Shown here: positions 17,963-26,323 of the stretch, piece after piece
Numbering within the stretch: the first letter of the stretch is position 1
How the letters are laid out: each line of letters starts with the position of its first letter
DNA from: Pseudomonas avellanae BPIC 631
GTDB taxonomy: Bacteria > Pseudomonadota > Gammaproteobacteria > Pseudomonadales > Pseudomonadaceae
Length of the DNA: 32,320 nucleotides
Assembly (NCBI RefSeq): GCF_000444135.1
Contig: NZ_ATDK01000272.1
Span: 1 to 32,320, forward strand
Direction: 5' to 3'
Translations under genes and position numbers: made by a program
The notes under the pieces: generated by a model
Databases searched by the model: none
Told to the model about the DNA's origin: nothing
The model's input: only the letters and a program-made list of their open reading frames with translations

Positions 17963-19216
17963 ATGACTGCCTTGAACCTTAACTGCCAGATCCTGATTGT
18001 CGGTGGCGGCGCTGCCGGTATATCGACCGCCGCAAGCCTGCTTGCCCGTGACGCCTCGCTGCAAATCACGCTGGTGGACCCCGCCGATACCCATTACTAC
18101 CAGCCGGGCTGGACCATGGTCGGTGCGGGGGTCTTTGAGCCGCAATCGACGGCGCGCAGCATGGCATCGCTCATTCCCAAAGGCGTGCAGTGGATCAAGG
18201 CTGCGGTAGCGACGTTCGAGCCGCAGGATAACGCCCTGACGCTGGAAGACGGGCGCTCGATTGGCTATCAGCAACTGGTGGTTTGCCCGGGCCTGAAACT
18301 GGATTGGGCGGCCATCGACGGGCTGGTCGATACGCTGGGTGCCAATGGCGTGACCTCCAATTATCGTTATGACCTGGCGCCCTACACCTGGAAGCTGGTG
18401 CAGGGCCTGAAGCAGGGGCGCGCGTTGTTCACTCAGCCGCCCATGCCGATCAAATGCGCGGGTGCGCCGCAGAAAGCCCTGTACCTGTCCTGCGATCACT
18501 GGCTCAAAGCGGGTCGTCTCGGGCAGATCAACGCACAGTTCTACAACGCCGGTGGCGTGTTGTTCGGCGTGGCGGACTATGTTCCGGCGCTGATGACGTA
18601 CATTGAACGCTATGCCATCGACCTCAAATTCAGCCATCGACTGATAGCTGTCGATGGGCCTGGAAAGCGCGCGACGTTCGTCCAGACGCTACCGGACGGA
18701 ACCCGCGAGACCGTCCAGCAAAGCTTCGAGATGCTGCACGTGGTGCCACCGCAGATTGCCCCCGACTTCATCTGCAACAGCCCGCTGGCCGATGCGGCAG
18801 GCTGGGTGGACGTGGACCCGGCCACACTCAGGCATCGCCAGTTCGCCAACATTCATGGCCTGGGCGATGTCACCAACACCAGCAATGCCAAGACGGCGGC
18901 GGCAGCGCGCAAGCAAGCGCCGGTGGCGGCCAACAACGTGCTGGTTGCGCTGGGTCGTCTGAGTGAACCCGTCATCTACGACGGTTATGGCTCCTGCCCG
19001 CTGACGGTCGAGAAAGGCAAGATCGTGCTGGCCGAGTTCACCTATGGCGGCAAGGTTGCCCCCAGCTTTCCGCGCTGGTTGCTGGATGGGCGCAAACCGA
19101 CCCGTCTGGCGTGGTGGTTGAAGGCGAGCGTGCTGCCGGCGCTGTACTGGAACGGCATGCTCAAAGGCCGTGAATGGCTGGCCCGACCGAAGAAGGTCGC
19201 AGCCAGACATGATTGA
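17963..19216 (+). CDS. sqr: Sulfide:quinone oxidoreductase (type II-like)
   Basis: A 417-aa FAD flavoprotein expected to bind the inner membrane and oxidise sulfide to sulfane sulfur while reducing quinone. The FAD-binding GGGAAG lies at residues 14-19 (ILIVGGGAAGIST). The key cysteines are Cys165 (PIKCAGAPQKAL) and Cys345 (GYGSCPLT). Their 180-residue spacing is close to the 178 between Cys201 and Cys379 of human SQOR, so the type II redox pair appears intact. The C-terminal ~50 residues (FPRWLLDGRKPTRLAWWLKASVLPALYWNGMLKG) are amphipathic and likely attach to the membrane. It sits 27 bases behind pdo and overlaps the start of the TauE/SafE gene by eight bases. Confidence 0.93.
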   Translation: MTALNLNCQILIVGGGAAGISTAASLLARDASLQITLVDPADTHYYQPGWTMVGAGVFEPQSTARSMASLIPKGVQWIKAAVATFEPQDNALTLEDGRSIGYQQLVVCPGLKLDWAAIDGLVDTLGANGVTSNYRYDLAPYTWKLVQGLKQGRALFTQPPMPIKCAGAPQKALYLSCDHWLKAGRLGQINAQFYNAGGVLFGVADYVPALMTYIERYAIDLKFSHRLIAVDGPGKRATFVQTLPDGTRETVQQSFEMLHVVPPQIAPDFICNSPLADAAGWVDVDPATLRHRQFANIHGLGDVTNTSNAKTAAAARKQAPVAANNVLVALGRLSEPVIYDGYGSCPLTVEKGKIVLAEFTYGGKVAPSFPRWLLDGRKPTRLAWWLKASVLPALYWNGMLKGREWLARPKKVAARHD

Positions 19217-20021
19217 TCACTCGCTATTGGGTGCAGGTCTGGGCGTGATCATCGGGGTGGTCCTGGCGTTGACGGGTGCAGGCGGTGGCATTCTGGCAGT
19301 GCCGCTGCTGGTATTCGGGCTGGGCCTGACGATTGTCGAAGCGGCGCCGGTAGGCTTGCTGGCTGTCGGCCTTGCCGCCGGGGTCGGTGCGGTATTGGGG
19401 TTGCGTCAGGGCATCGTGCGTTATCGCGCTGCGGGTTACATCGCGGGTATCGGCGTGCTGATGGCTCCCATCGGCCTATGGCTTGCCCATCGTTTGCCCA
19501 ACACGCCGCTGGCGCTGATATTTTCTGCCGTGTTGCTGTATGCCTGCGGGCGTATCTTCATCAGGGCCAGCCGCGAACTGCGCGATGGCCGCCCGGCGCC
19601 GCGTGCGCAAATGCTGCCTTGCGTGCTCAATCCGTTGCAAGGCCGCCTGCGCTGGACAATGCCGTGCCTGCGCGCCCTGACATTGACGGGCATGTGCTCG
19701 GGGTTGCTCTCCGGGCTGCTTGGCGTTGGCGGTGGTTTTGTGATCATTCCGGCGCTGACACGCTACAGCGACCTGGACGTGAAAAGCGTCGTGGCGACGT
19801 CGCTCGCGGTGATCGCGCTGGTCTCGACCGGCAGCGTCATCATTGCCTCGCTCAGCGGGGTGATGCACTGGGCGGTGGGCGCGCCCTTCGCACTCGGCGC
19901 GGTTGCAGGTCTGCTAGGTGGCAGGCAGGTCGCCCGCTACCTGGCAGGGCCGCGCTTGCAGCAGTTGTTTGCTGTTTGCGGGATCGTGGCGGCGTTGATG
20001 CTGTTGTTTGCGGTGGTGTAG
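19209..20021 (+). CDS. TauE/SafE family membrane exporter
   Basis: A 270-aa inner-membrane protein with about eight membrane segments and the two family repeats: LTGAGGGILAVPLLVFGLGLTIVEAAPVGL near the N-terminus and GLLSGLLGVGGGFVIIPALTRYSDL in the second half. Members move sulfite, sulfonates or related sulfur anions. In sulfide-oxidation operons such a gene usually follows the persulfide dioxygenase and is thought to export the sulfite produced. The ATG at 19209 overlaps the sqr stop by eight bases, a sign of translational coupling. An in-frame ATG at 19170 would reach further into sqr and add 13 unlikely residues. No terminator hairpin is visible after the stop; a repeat element begins 33 bases later. 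Confidence 0.9.
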   Translation: MIDHSLLGAGLGVIIGVVLALTGAGGGILAVPLLVFGLGLTIVEAAPVGLLAVGLAAGVGAVLGLRQGIVRYRAAGYIAGIGVLMAPIGLWLAHRLPNTPLALIFSAVLLYACGRIFIRASRELRDGRPAPRAQMLPCVLNPLQGRLRWTMPCLRALTLTGMCSGLLSGLLGVGGGFVIIPALTRYSDLDVKSVVATSLAVIALVSTGSVIIASLSGVMHWAVGAPFALGAVAGLLGGRQVARYLAGPRLQQLFAVCGIVAALMLLFAVV

Positions 20022-20053
20022 GCATGCGGCCCACATGTGCGCTGCACCGTACA

Positions 20054-20118
20054 CTCAAGATCGGACGCAGAGCGTCCAGGGCTGTGTACCGACGCTGGAG
20101 CGCCGGCACAACAATTAT
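20054..20118. repeat. Modular stem-loop repeat, copy C (reverse orientation)
   Basis: Holds GGACGC-aga-GCGTCC (20063-20077), the mirror of the hairpin at 67-81, and GACGCTGGAGCG (20091-20102), whose reverse complement pairs with the CGCTCCAGCGTC module of copy D. TCAAGAT before the first hairpin mirrors GGTCTTGA of copy A. It lies between the convergent TauE/SafE and acetyl-CoA hydrolase genes. Confidence 0.7.
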
Positions 20119-20138
20119 CCGTTTATCCGTTTATCCGT
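20115..20138. repeat. Triple tandem repeat of TTATCCGT
   Basis: Three perfect copies of the 8-mer TTATCCGT, followed by a degenerate one (CTATCAAC) that runs into the stop codon of the convergent acetyl-CoA hydrolase gene at 20142. It could be a slippage-prone tract at the 3' end of both genes. Confidence 0.75.
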
Positions 20139-20141
20139 CTA

Positions 20142-22073
20142 TCAACATGTCAGCCCGGTTGTATTGTGCAATCCGGCCAGCAATAGCCGCTGATACAGTT
20201 CCTCGCGCAGGCCTTGAGGCTGGTCGAGTTGCATGCGTTGCAAGTGCTCCGGGAAGGTTTCCGGGTCGGGGGCGTCGAGGGTGGCTTTGCCCAGTTCGAG
20301 GATTTCGGTGAGCTTGAGTTTGCTCTTCAGCCAGTTCAATGCGCGCAGCAGATCACGCTCCTCGGGGGTGAAGTCGCAGCCCAGCGGGTACTCGGTGAAC
20401 AGCGACGGATAGTTCGCAGCAATGCTACGCAGGCGCTCCGGCGTATTCTGGGTAAAGCGCGGGTCGAGGATGAAGTCCTTGGGCAATTTGCCGGCCTTTT
20501 GCGCCTGCTCGATCAAGCCGGGCTGAAACCGCGAATCGCTGATGTTCAGAATGCGTTCGATCACTGTGGCGTCAGTCTGACCGCGCAAGTCGGCGATGCC
20601 GTATTCGGTTACGACGATATCGCGCAGGTGCCGGGGGATCGTCGTGTGGCCGTACTGCCAGACGATATTGGAACTGACCTCGCCGCCTGACTCGCGCCAG
20701 CTGCGCAGCATCAGAATCGAACGCGCGCCCTCAAGCGCATGGGCCTGCGCGACAAAGTTGTACTGGCCGCCCACGCCGCTCAGCACCCGCCCGTCTTCCA
20801 GTTGATCGGCCACCGCTGCGCCCATCAGGGTGACGGTGAACGCGCTGTTGATAAAGCGCGCATCGCGGCGTTGCAGGCGTTTGAGGTCTTCCTGGCCGTA
20901 AAGCTCGTTGATATAGCTGATGGCGGTCATGTTGAACTGCGCCAGTCGCTCGGCGGGTAGCTCGCGCAGCCGCTCGTAGAAGCTTGACGGCCCCAGGAAG
21001 AAGCCGCCGTGCACGACCACGCCTTCAGGGTGCGCGTCTTCATCCAGCGTGCCCATGTTGGCCAGTCGCTGCAGCTCGGCATCGGCATACACCTTGCGCC
21101 GCACAATGCCCGCATCGGCCAGCACCAGCAGCCCGTTGACGAACATCTCGCTGCAACCATAAAGCCCGCTGGCGAAAGGCTGAGTACCGCCTTCCCGGTC
21201 GATCAGGGTCTTCCAGTTGCTCATGTTCAGGTCAGCCAGCAGGCTGCGCCAGGTTTCGTTGTCGGCCTGCCGCGCCAGCAACGCGCCGGTCAGTGCGTCG
21301 CCCATCGAGCCGATGCCAATCTGCAAGGTGCCGCCGTCGCGTACCAGCGTGCTGGCGTGCAGACCGATCAGGTGATCCTGATAACCCACCGGCATGTTGG
21401 GTGTGGAAAACAGCGTGCTGTGTTCGTCTTCGTTCAACAACAGGTCGAAGGCTTCGACTTCCAGCTCCGAGTCGCCCGGCATGTACGGCAGGTCGGCATG
21501 GACCTGGCCAAGCATGAGAATGGTCTCTCCGGCGGCGCGTCGTTTGGCGATCATCGGCAGCAGGTCGAGGGTCACGTCGGGGTTGCAACTGAGGCTCAGC
21601 TTGCCCGGCCGCTGATCATCACGCGCAACCAGCTGCGCCACCAGGTTCAGGCCATTGGCGTTGATGTCGCGGGCGGCGTGGCTGTAATTGCTGCTGACGT
21701 AGTCCTGCTGGGCCGGAGCACTGTCGAGCAGGCTGCCCGGCTGCATGAAGAACTGCTGGACGCGGATGTTGGGAGGCAGCTTGTCGCGGCGCAATGCAGC
21801 GAGAAATTCAAGCTCCGGATAATCACCGAAAGTGCGTTCCAGAAACGGTTCGAGAAACCGCGCCTGCAAACCCTCACCGGGCGTGGGGCGTCCCAGGGTC
21901 AGGGCCGTGTAGATCGTCAGCTTGCGCTCGGGCAACTGGCTGATGCGCTGGTACAGCGCGTTGACGAACCGATTGGGCTTGCCCAACCCCAGCGGCATGC
22001 CGAGGTGGACGTGCTCGGGTAACTGCGCCAGAACGTGATCGACGGCTTGCTCGATGGAACAGGAATACGGCAT
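20142..22073 (-). CDS. Acetyl-CoA hydrolase/transferase family protein
   Basis: A 643-aa cytoplasmic protein of the CoA-transferase family I (Cat1/Ach1-like). Recognisable blocks include LQIGIGSMGDALTGALLAR, the central MFVNGLLVLADAGIVRRKVY, and the C-terminal GVGGQYNFVAQAHALEGARSILMLRS and VVTEYGIADLRGQTDATVIERILNISDSRFQ, which resemble the GGxxDF/EYGIADLRG segments of acetyl-CoA hydrolases. It is about 100 residues longer than the usual ~500-540 aa enzymes, including an extended C-terminus (from ~550). The CoA substrate cannot be told. AGGAGAG precedes the ATG. It faces the tauE-like gene and has no evident part in sulfur oxidation; placement in the same block may be by chance. Confidence 0.85.
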   Translation of the reverse strand: MPYSCSIEQAVDHVLAQLPEHVHLGMPLGLGKPNRFVNALYQRISQLPERKLTIYTALTLGRPTPGEGLQARFLEPFLERTFGDYPELEFLAALRRDKLPPNIRVQQFFMQPGSLLDSAPAQQDYVSSNYSHAARDINANGLNLVAQLVARDDQRPGKLSLSCNPDVTLDLLPMIAKRRAAGETILMLGQVHADLPYMPGDSELEVEAFDLLLNEDEHSTLFSTPNMPVGYQDHLIGLHASTLVRDGGTLQIGIGSMGDALTGALLARQADNETWRSLLADLNMSNWKTLIDREGGTQPFASGLYGCSEMFVNGLLVLADAGIVRRKVYADAELQRLANMGTLDEDAHPEGVVVHGGFFLGPSSFYERLRELPAERLAQFNMTAISYINELYGQEDLKRLQRRDARFINSAFTVTLMGAAVADQLEDGRVLSGVGGQYNFVAQAHALEGARSILMLRSWRESGGEVSSNIVWQYGHTTIPRHLRDIVVTEYGIADLRGQTDATVIERILNISDSRFQPGLIEQAQKAGKLPKDFILDPRFTQNTPERLRSIAANYPSLFTEYPLGCDFTPEERDLLRALNWLKSKLKLTEILELGKATLDAPDPETFPEHLQRMQLDQPQGLREELYQRLLLAGLHNTTGLTC

Positions 22074-22177
22074 CCCAGCTCTCCTGAATTATTATGGGTG
22101 CAGCTTGGACCGTTGATGCAGCGAAAGTGCTGCATGGCGGGTGCGCAGAGCGTGATAGACACGTCTTGAAGACTTCG

Positions 22178-22196
22178 AAAAACGGGCTTCTGCCCG
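22178..22196 (-). terminator. Rho-independent terminator, minus strand, behind the cytochrome gene
   Basis: On the minus strand CGGGC-agaa-GCCCG is followed by TTTTTCG. It is the first T-tailed hairpin met by transcripts leaving pauR and the cytochrome c5 gene, about 265 bases after the stop, with the REP cluster between. Confidence 0.6.
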
Positions 22197-22199
22197 GCG

Positions 22200-22453
22200 G
22201 GCGAGGAGCGGACTTGTCCAGGCCTCACGCTGTAGGAGTGGACTTGTCCACGAAGGCTGACTATCAACCCCCCAATAAATCGCTGAAGAAACCCCCATGC
22301 ATAAATTCAGCACACCGCACGTCACGTGGTGGCAGCCCTGGAGTCTTCGCGGACAAGTCCGCTCCTGCACATCCGGGTAAATCGCGGACGAGTTTGTTGC
22401 GTCCGGTAGATAGCGGACAAGCGAAGCGTCGCTTGGTCCGCATGGCCTTCGGT
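22200..22453. repeat. REP-type repeat cluster before the cytochrome gene
   Basis: The 385-base gap 22074-22458 has no gene. Its first ~100 bases hold only the ribosome site of the acetyl-CoA hydrolase and nothing else recognised. The rest contains GTGGAC-tt-GTCCAC (22238-22251), GCGGAC-aa-GTCCGC (22349-22362) and a long imperfect stem GCGGACAAGCGA...TCGCTTGGTCCGC (22413-22441) plus a CCTTCGG flank. The last unit is the reverse complement of the unit at 15229-15273. Confidence 0.75.
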
Positions 22454-22458
22454 GAGAT

Positions 22459-22785
22459 TCACTCCAGCCCGGACATGCTCCGTATGGCGCTCTTCAGTTC
22501 GTCGTCTGTGCAATCGGCGCAGCTGCCTTTGGGCGGCATGATGCTCAGGCCCTTTATGGTGCTGGCCAGCAGGCCATCGAGCCCGCCGGCTTTTTTATTC
22601 GCGCGCTCTTCCCAGGCTGCGGTGTCGCCGATCTTCGGCGCTTTCAGCAGGCCGACGCTGTGACAGGCCACGCAATGCATGGCGACGATGTCGTCAGGGG
22701 TTCGGGCGTTGTCGGCGGCCTGGGCGGTGAGCGCCCAAATTATCAGTGCACCTGCGGTGGCCAGAATCTTAAAGGTGAGGTTCAC
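22459..22785 (-). CDS. cycB: Cytochrome c5-like monohaem c-type cytochrome
   Basis: A 108-aa periplasmic electron carrier. A signal peptide (to about AQA, residue 23) is followed by the haem-attachment motif CVACH (38-42). The distal methionine is in LSIMPPKGSCADCTDDEL, which also shows the extra cysteine pair CADC typical of cytochrome c5. The start is GTG at 22785, the only in-frame start that gives a complete signal peptide; its Shine-Dalgarno is weak. It begins 24 bases behind the PauR-like gene on the same strand, so the two are probably co-transcribed. It matches the position I recall for cycB next to pauR in P. aeruginosa. Its redox partner is unknown. Confidence 0.88.
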   Translation of the reverse strand: MNLTFKILATAGALIIWALTAQAADNARTPDDIVAMHCVACHSVGLLKAPKIGDTAAWEERANKKAGGLDGLLASTIKGLSIMPPKGSCADCTDDELKSAIRSMSGLE

Positions 22786-22809
22786 GCTGCACTCGTCGCG
22801 ATAAGGCGG

Positions 22810-23358
22810 TCAGAAATTGGCGGGTGTTGCCGCGCTGATCAACCGCGCAGGCACGTCGAACGGGTTGCGGAAGCGATGCGGTCGGGTGCTTTCGAAATAG
22901 TAGCTGTCGCCCGCTTCGAGCACGTAAGTGTCGAGCCCGACTACCAGCTCAAGTCGGCCTTCCACAAGGATTCCGGTTTCTTCGCCCTCATGAACCAGCA
23001 TTTCTTCCCCGGTGTCTGCACCCGGCGGGTAGGTTTCAGTGAGAAACGCGATGGCTCGGCCCTGATGCGATTTGCCTACCAGCTTCATGGTCACGGCGCC
23101 GTCGGAGATATCGATCAGCTCGCTTGCCTTGTAGACCACCTGAGCTGAGTTTTCCGGCACGGTATCTTCGGAAAAAAACTCGACCATGGACATGGGAATA
23201 CCACCCAGCACTTTGCGCAGGGAACTGATCGACGGGCTGACGCTGTTTTTCTCGATCATGGAGATGGTGCTGTTGGTCACGCCTGCCCGTTTGGCGAGTT
23301 CACGCTGGGACAGGCCCTTGAGCTTGCGAATCGATTGCAGCCGTTCACCCACGTCCAA
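22810..23358 (-). CDS. pauR: PauR/PuuR-type transcriptional regulator (XRE helix-turn-helix plus cupin)
   Basis: 182 aa from a TTG start at 23358. Residues ~5-60 are an XRE helix-turn-helix (LQSIRKLKGLSQRELAKRAGVTNSTISMIEKNSVSPSISSLRKVL). Residues ~105-180 are a cupin effector domain (GEEMLVHEGEETGILVEGRLELVV, YYFESTRPHRFRNP). This is the arrangement of PuuR/PauR, which sense putrescine or other diamines and repress gamma-glutamylpolyamine catabolism. The TTG has GGGGGA eight bases upstream. An in-frame ATG at 23424 would add 22 residues, but has no ribosome site and lies inside a palindrome that looks like the gene's own operator. Position next to a cytochrome c5 and dadX matches P. aeruginosa pauR as I remember it. 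Confidence 0.85.
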   Translation of the reverse strand: MDVGERLQSIRKLKGLSQRELAKRAGVTNSTISMIEKNSVSPSISSLRKVLGGIPMSMVEFFSEDTVPENSAQVVYKASELIDISDGAVTMKLVGKSHQGRAIAFLTETYPPGADTGEEMLVHEGEETGILVEGRLELVVGLDTYVLEAGDSYYFESTRPHRFRNPFDVPARLISAATPANF

Positions 23359-23394
23359 TGCGATATTCCCCCAGGTTTTGTCAGGTCTAGTCGA

Positions 23395-23425
23395 AATGAA
23401 CGCCATCATGGCAACAGCGTTCATT
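23395..23425. promoter_or_regulatory. Candidate PauR autoregulatory operator
   Basis: AATGAACGC and GCGTTCATT are perfect 9-bp inverted arms separated by 13 bases that themselves contain GCCAT-c-ATGGC. On the minus strand the outer sequence reads TAAATAATGAACGC. That resembles the E. coli PuuR site as I recall it (AAAATATAATGAACA). It lies 37-67 bases before the proposed TTG start. Confidence 0.55.
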
Positions 23426-23484
23426 ATTTACAACACTTCGACCAACACCGCGCGCCTCGGGGGCCTGGCGGACAGATCAGGCAA

Positions 23485-24558
23485 TCAGCTTTCTGAATAG
23501 ATGCGCGGAACACGACGCAGGTTGCAGAAGATCTGATAGGGAATGGTGCCCGCTTGCGTGGCCACTTCGCTGGCGAGCACGCCCTTGCCCCACAGCTCGA
23601 CGCGGCTGCCGAGCCCGGCCTGCGGCACGTCTGTCAGGTCTACGCAGAGCATGTCCATCGACACCCGGCCAAGCAGCCTTGAGCGTTGGCCGTCGATCAG
23701 CACCGGCGTACCCGTCGGCGCATGGCGCGGATAGCCGTCGGCGTAGCCCATCGCGACCGCGCCGATGCGCAGAGGGCGCTCACTGACGAACGTCGCGCCG
23801 TAGCCCAAGGCGTCGCCAGCGGGCAGTTCGCGCACGCTGATGACCTTCGATTCAAGGGTCATGACCGGTTGCAGACGCTCGGCAAGCGGCTGCGCCTGGT
23901 CAAACGGCGTGGCACCGTAGAGCATGATGCCGGTGCGTGACCAATCGCTGTGGATCTTTGGCCAGCCCATCACGGCGGGAGAGTTTTTCAGGCTGGTTTC
24001 AGCCACAAGCCCCTGGCGGGCGGCTTCAAATACCGCGACCTGCTGATCGCTGCAGGCGCTGTTCAATTCGTCGGCACACGAAAAATGGCTCATCAGGACG
24101 ACCCTGGCCACTTTGCCGGTCGCCAGCAAACGTTGATACGCCGCGCGATACTCGCAGGGGTGCAGGCCCACACGGTGCATGCCGGTGTCGAGCTTGAGCC
24201 AGACCGTCAGCGGTTTGCCAGGCTGCGCCTGCTCAATGGCTTCCAGTTGCCAGACCGCGTGCACCACCGTCCACAGGTCGTGCTCGACAATCAGTGCCAG
24301 CTCGTCGGCCTCAAAAAAGCCTTCAAGCAGCAGGATCGGCGCCCGGATACCTGCGGCGCGCAGTTCCAGTGCCTCTTCGATACACGCCACCGCAAAACCG
24401 TCGGCCTGCGCTTCCAGTGCCTGAGCGACACGCACTGCGCCGTGACCATAGGCGTTGGCCTTGATGACCGCCAGCGCTTTGCCGCCGCTGCTATCACGGG
24501 CCAGTCTGTAGTTGTGGCGCAGTGCCTGAAGATCAATAAGGGCGCGGGCTGGACGCAT
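23485..24558 (-). CDS. dadX: Catabolic alanine racemase DadX
   Basis: A 357-aa PLP enzyme interconverting L- and D-alanine. Lys33 in [11 protein letters not shown] binds PLP and Tyr253 in ALGYGATF is the second catalytic base; both positions match the P. aeruginosa DadX numbering I recall. The C-terminal beta domain has [13 protein letters not shown] and [14 protein letters not shown]. The ATG at 24558 gives the standard N-terminus [16 protein letters not shown]; upstream in-frame starts are not supported. Linked to ridA-like and dadA, it serves the catabolic pathway L-Ala to D-Ala to pyruvate. A terminator between the ridA-like gene and dadX suggests that dadX also uses its own promoter or read-through. 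Confidence 0.95.
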   Translation of the reverse strand: MRPARALIDLQALRHNYRLARDSSGGKALAVIKANAYGHGAVRVAQALEAQADGFAVACIEEALELRAAGIRAPILLLEGFFEADELALIVEHDLWTVVHAVWQLEAIEQAQPGKPLTVWLKLDTGMHRVGLHPCEYRAAYQRLLATGKVARVVLMSHFSCADELNSACSDQQVAVFEAARQGLVAETSLKNSPAVMGWPKIHSDWSRTGIMLYGATPFDQAQPLAERLQPVMTLESKVISVRELPAGDALGYGATFVSERPLRIGAVAMGYADGYPRHAPTGTPVLIDGQRSRLLGRVSMDMLCVDLTDVPQAGLGSRVELWGKGVLASEVATQAGTIPYQIFCNLRRVPRIYSES

Positions 24559-24593
24559 GATGACGTTTCTTGTCTGAGGAGGTAAAAAAGGGT

Positions 24594-24627
24594 CAAAACG
24601 CCCGACGCCGAGAAAGCGGCGCCGGGC
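24594..24627 (-). terminator. Terminator or attenuator between the ridA-like gene and dadX
   Basis: On the minus strand GCCCGGCGCCG-ctttct-CGGCGTCGGGC forms an 11-bp stem with one mismatch, followed by GTTTTG and, a few bases later, another T-run (CCCTTTTTTACC). It begins 11 bases after the ridA-like stop codon. Confidence 0.75.
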
Positions 24628-24638
24628 TTTTCGATGTG

Positions 24639-24992
24639 TTACGGCAGCGCGGCAACAACCGACAGTTCGACGAGGATTTCCGGCTCGCACAGCTTGGCTT
24701 CGACCGTTGCACGCGCAGGCGCGAAGCCCTTGGGCAGCCATTTGTCCCAGACGCTGTTCATGCCGGCGAAGTCGGCGTCGATGTCTTTGAGGTAGATCGT
24801 GACCGACAGAATGCGCGTCTTGTCGGTGCCGGCCAGGTCGAGCAAACGCTCGATGCTGTTAAGCACCTCTCGGGTCTGCTGCTCGACACCCGCAGTCATG
24901 TCATCGCCTACCTGGCCCGCCAGATAAACGGTGCCATTGTGGACGACGACCTGACTCATGCGCTCATTGGTGAGCTGGCGCTGGATTGACAT
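24639..24992 (-). CDS. RidA family protein (reactive intermediate deaminase)
   Basis: A 117-aa cytoplasmic protein of the RidA/YjgF family. The motifs [12 protein letters not shown] and the C-terminal [24 protein letters not shown] are typical. The arginine of ARATVEA and the glutamate near the end are the usual ligand-binding residues of this group. RidA proteins hydrolyse enamine/imine intermediates released by PLP enzymes or amino-acid oxidases. Here that would be 2-iminopropanoate made by DadA, which fits its place between dadA and dadX. The ATG at 24992 is preceded by AGGAGAA. The first 29 bases overlap the 3' end of dadA, so the two are translationally linked. Confidence 0.92.
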   Translation of the reverse strand: MSIQRQLTNERMSQVVVHNGTVYLAGQVGDDMTAGVEQQTREVLNSIERLLDLAGTDKTRILSVTIYLKDIDADFAGMNSVWDKWLPKGFAPARATVEAKLCEPEILVELSVVAALP

Positions 24993-26265
24993 GCTGTGCA
25001 TTCTCCTGGGTGTTGCCGTAACGAGAAATATCAAGCCCTGCGGCACTGATCTGAGGTGTCTTGCGGGCGATGAGGTCTGCCAGCAAGCGGCCGGAACCGC
25101 ACGCCATTGTCCAGCCCAATGTACCGTGACCGGTATTGAGGAACAGGTTGCGCAACGGTGTTGCACCCACGATCGGTGTGCCATCGGGTGTAGTCGGACG
25201 CAGCCCGGTCCAGAAACTGGCCTGGCTCAGGTCGCCGCCCTGAGGATAGAGGTCGCCGACGATCATCTCCAGCGTTTCACGCCGACGCGGGTTGAGCGAG
25301 AGATCGAACCCGGCGATTTCTGCCATGCCGCCGATCCGGATCCGGTTATCGAAGCGGGTGATGGCGACTTTGTAGGTTTCATCGAGAATGGTCGACGTGG
25401 GTGCCATGGCCGGGTTGGTGATCGGTACTGTCAGCGAATAGCCCTTGAGCGGGTAGACCGGCGCTTTGATGCCCAGCGGCTTGAGCAACTGCGGCGAATA
25501 ACTGCCCAGCGCCAGCACGTAGCGGTCAGCGGTTTCCAGTACGCCATCGATCCACACGCCGGTGACGGTGTCGCCTGCATGCTCAAGGCGCTCGATGTTC
25601 TGCCCGTAACGAAACTCGACACCCAGCTCGACAGCCATCTCGGCCAGGCGTGTGGTAAACAGCTGGCAATCGCCGGTCTGGTCATTGGGCAGGCGCAGTG
25701 CGCCACTGAGGATGCCGGTCACACCGGCCAGCGCAGGCTCGACACGGGCAATGCCTGCGCGGTCCAGCAGCTCGTAAGGCACGCCGGACTGTTCAAGCAC
25801 GGCGATGTCCTTGGCGGCGTTATCCAGTTGTGCCTGGGTCCGAAACAACTGGGTGGTCCCCAGGCTGCGCCCTTCGTAGGCAATGCCGGTTTCGATGCGC
25901 AGCTCATCAAGGCAATCGCGGCTGTACTCGGACAGTCGCACCATGCGCTCTTTGTTGACGGCATAGCGGCTGGCCGTGCAATTGCGAAGCATTTGCGCCA
26001 TCCACAGGTATTGATCAATATCTGCGGTAGCCTTGATTGCCAGGGGCGAATGACGCTGCAGCAGCCATTTGATTGCCTTTAGCGGCACACCCGGCGCAGC
26101 CCACGGCGAGGCGTAGCCCGGCGAGACCTGACCGGCATTGGCGAAGCTGGTTTCCATGCCGACCGCCGGCTGACGATCGACCACGGTCACCTGGAAGCCG
26201 GCACGCGCCAGATAATAAGCACTGGTTGTACCGATTACGCCACTACCAAGGACCAGAACGCGCAT
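24964..26265 (-). CDS. dadA: D-amino acid dehydrogenase DadA
   Basis: A 433-aa membrane-associated FAD enzyme that oxidises D-alanine and other D-amino acids to 2-keto acids and passes electrons to the respiratory chain. The dinucleotide-binding motif is at residues 4-30 ([26 protein letters not shown]). The region [24 protein letters not shown] and the C-terminal [40 protein letters not shown] are DadA hallmarks. The ATG at 26265 is preceded by GAGGT and gives the standard N-terminus. It is divergent from lrp/dadR, whose product is expected to activate it with alanine. Its 3' end overlaps the ridA-like gene by 29 bases. Confidence 0.96.
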   Translation of the reverse strand: MRVLVLGSGVIGTTSAYYLARAGFQVTVVDRQPAVGMETSFANAGQVSPGYASPWAAPGVPLKAIKWLLQRHSPLAIKATADIDQYLWMAQMLRNCTASRYAVNKERMVRLSEYSRDCLDELRIETGIAYEGRSLGTTQLFRTQAQLDNAAKDIAVLEQSGVPYELLDRAGIARVEPALAGVTGILSGALRLPNDQTGDCQLFTTRLAEMAVELGVEFRYGQNIERLEHAGDTVTGVWIDGVLETADRYVLALGSYSPQLLKPLGIKAPVYPLKGYSLTVPITNPAMAPTSTILDETYKVAITRFDNRIRIGGMAEIAGFDLSLNPRRRETLEMIVGDLYPQGGDLSQASFWTGLRPTTPDGTPIVGATPLRNLFLNTGHGTLGWTMACGSGRLLADLIARKTPQISAAGLDISRYGNTQENAQHVNPAPAHQ

Positions 26266-26323
26266 GTCGATGACCTCATCGCGGATATCCGCTGACGTTT
26301 TAAGTTTTAAGCAAGGATGTGGG

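Noticed and set aside
23425..24558. Extending dadX upstream to an in-frame start at 24741.
   Set aside because: The extra residues would run across the terminator hairpin and the end of the ridA-like gene; the start at 24558 gives the exact family N-terminus.
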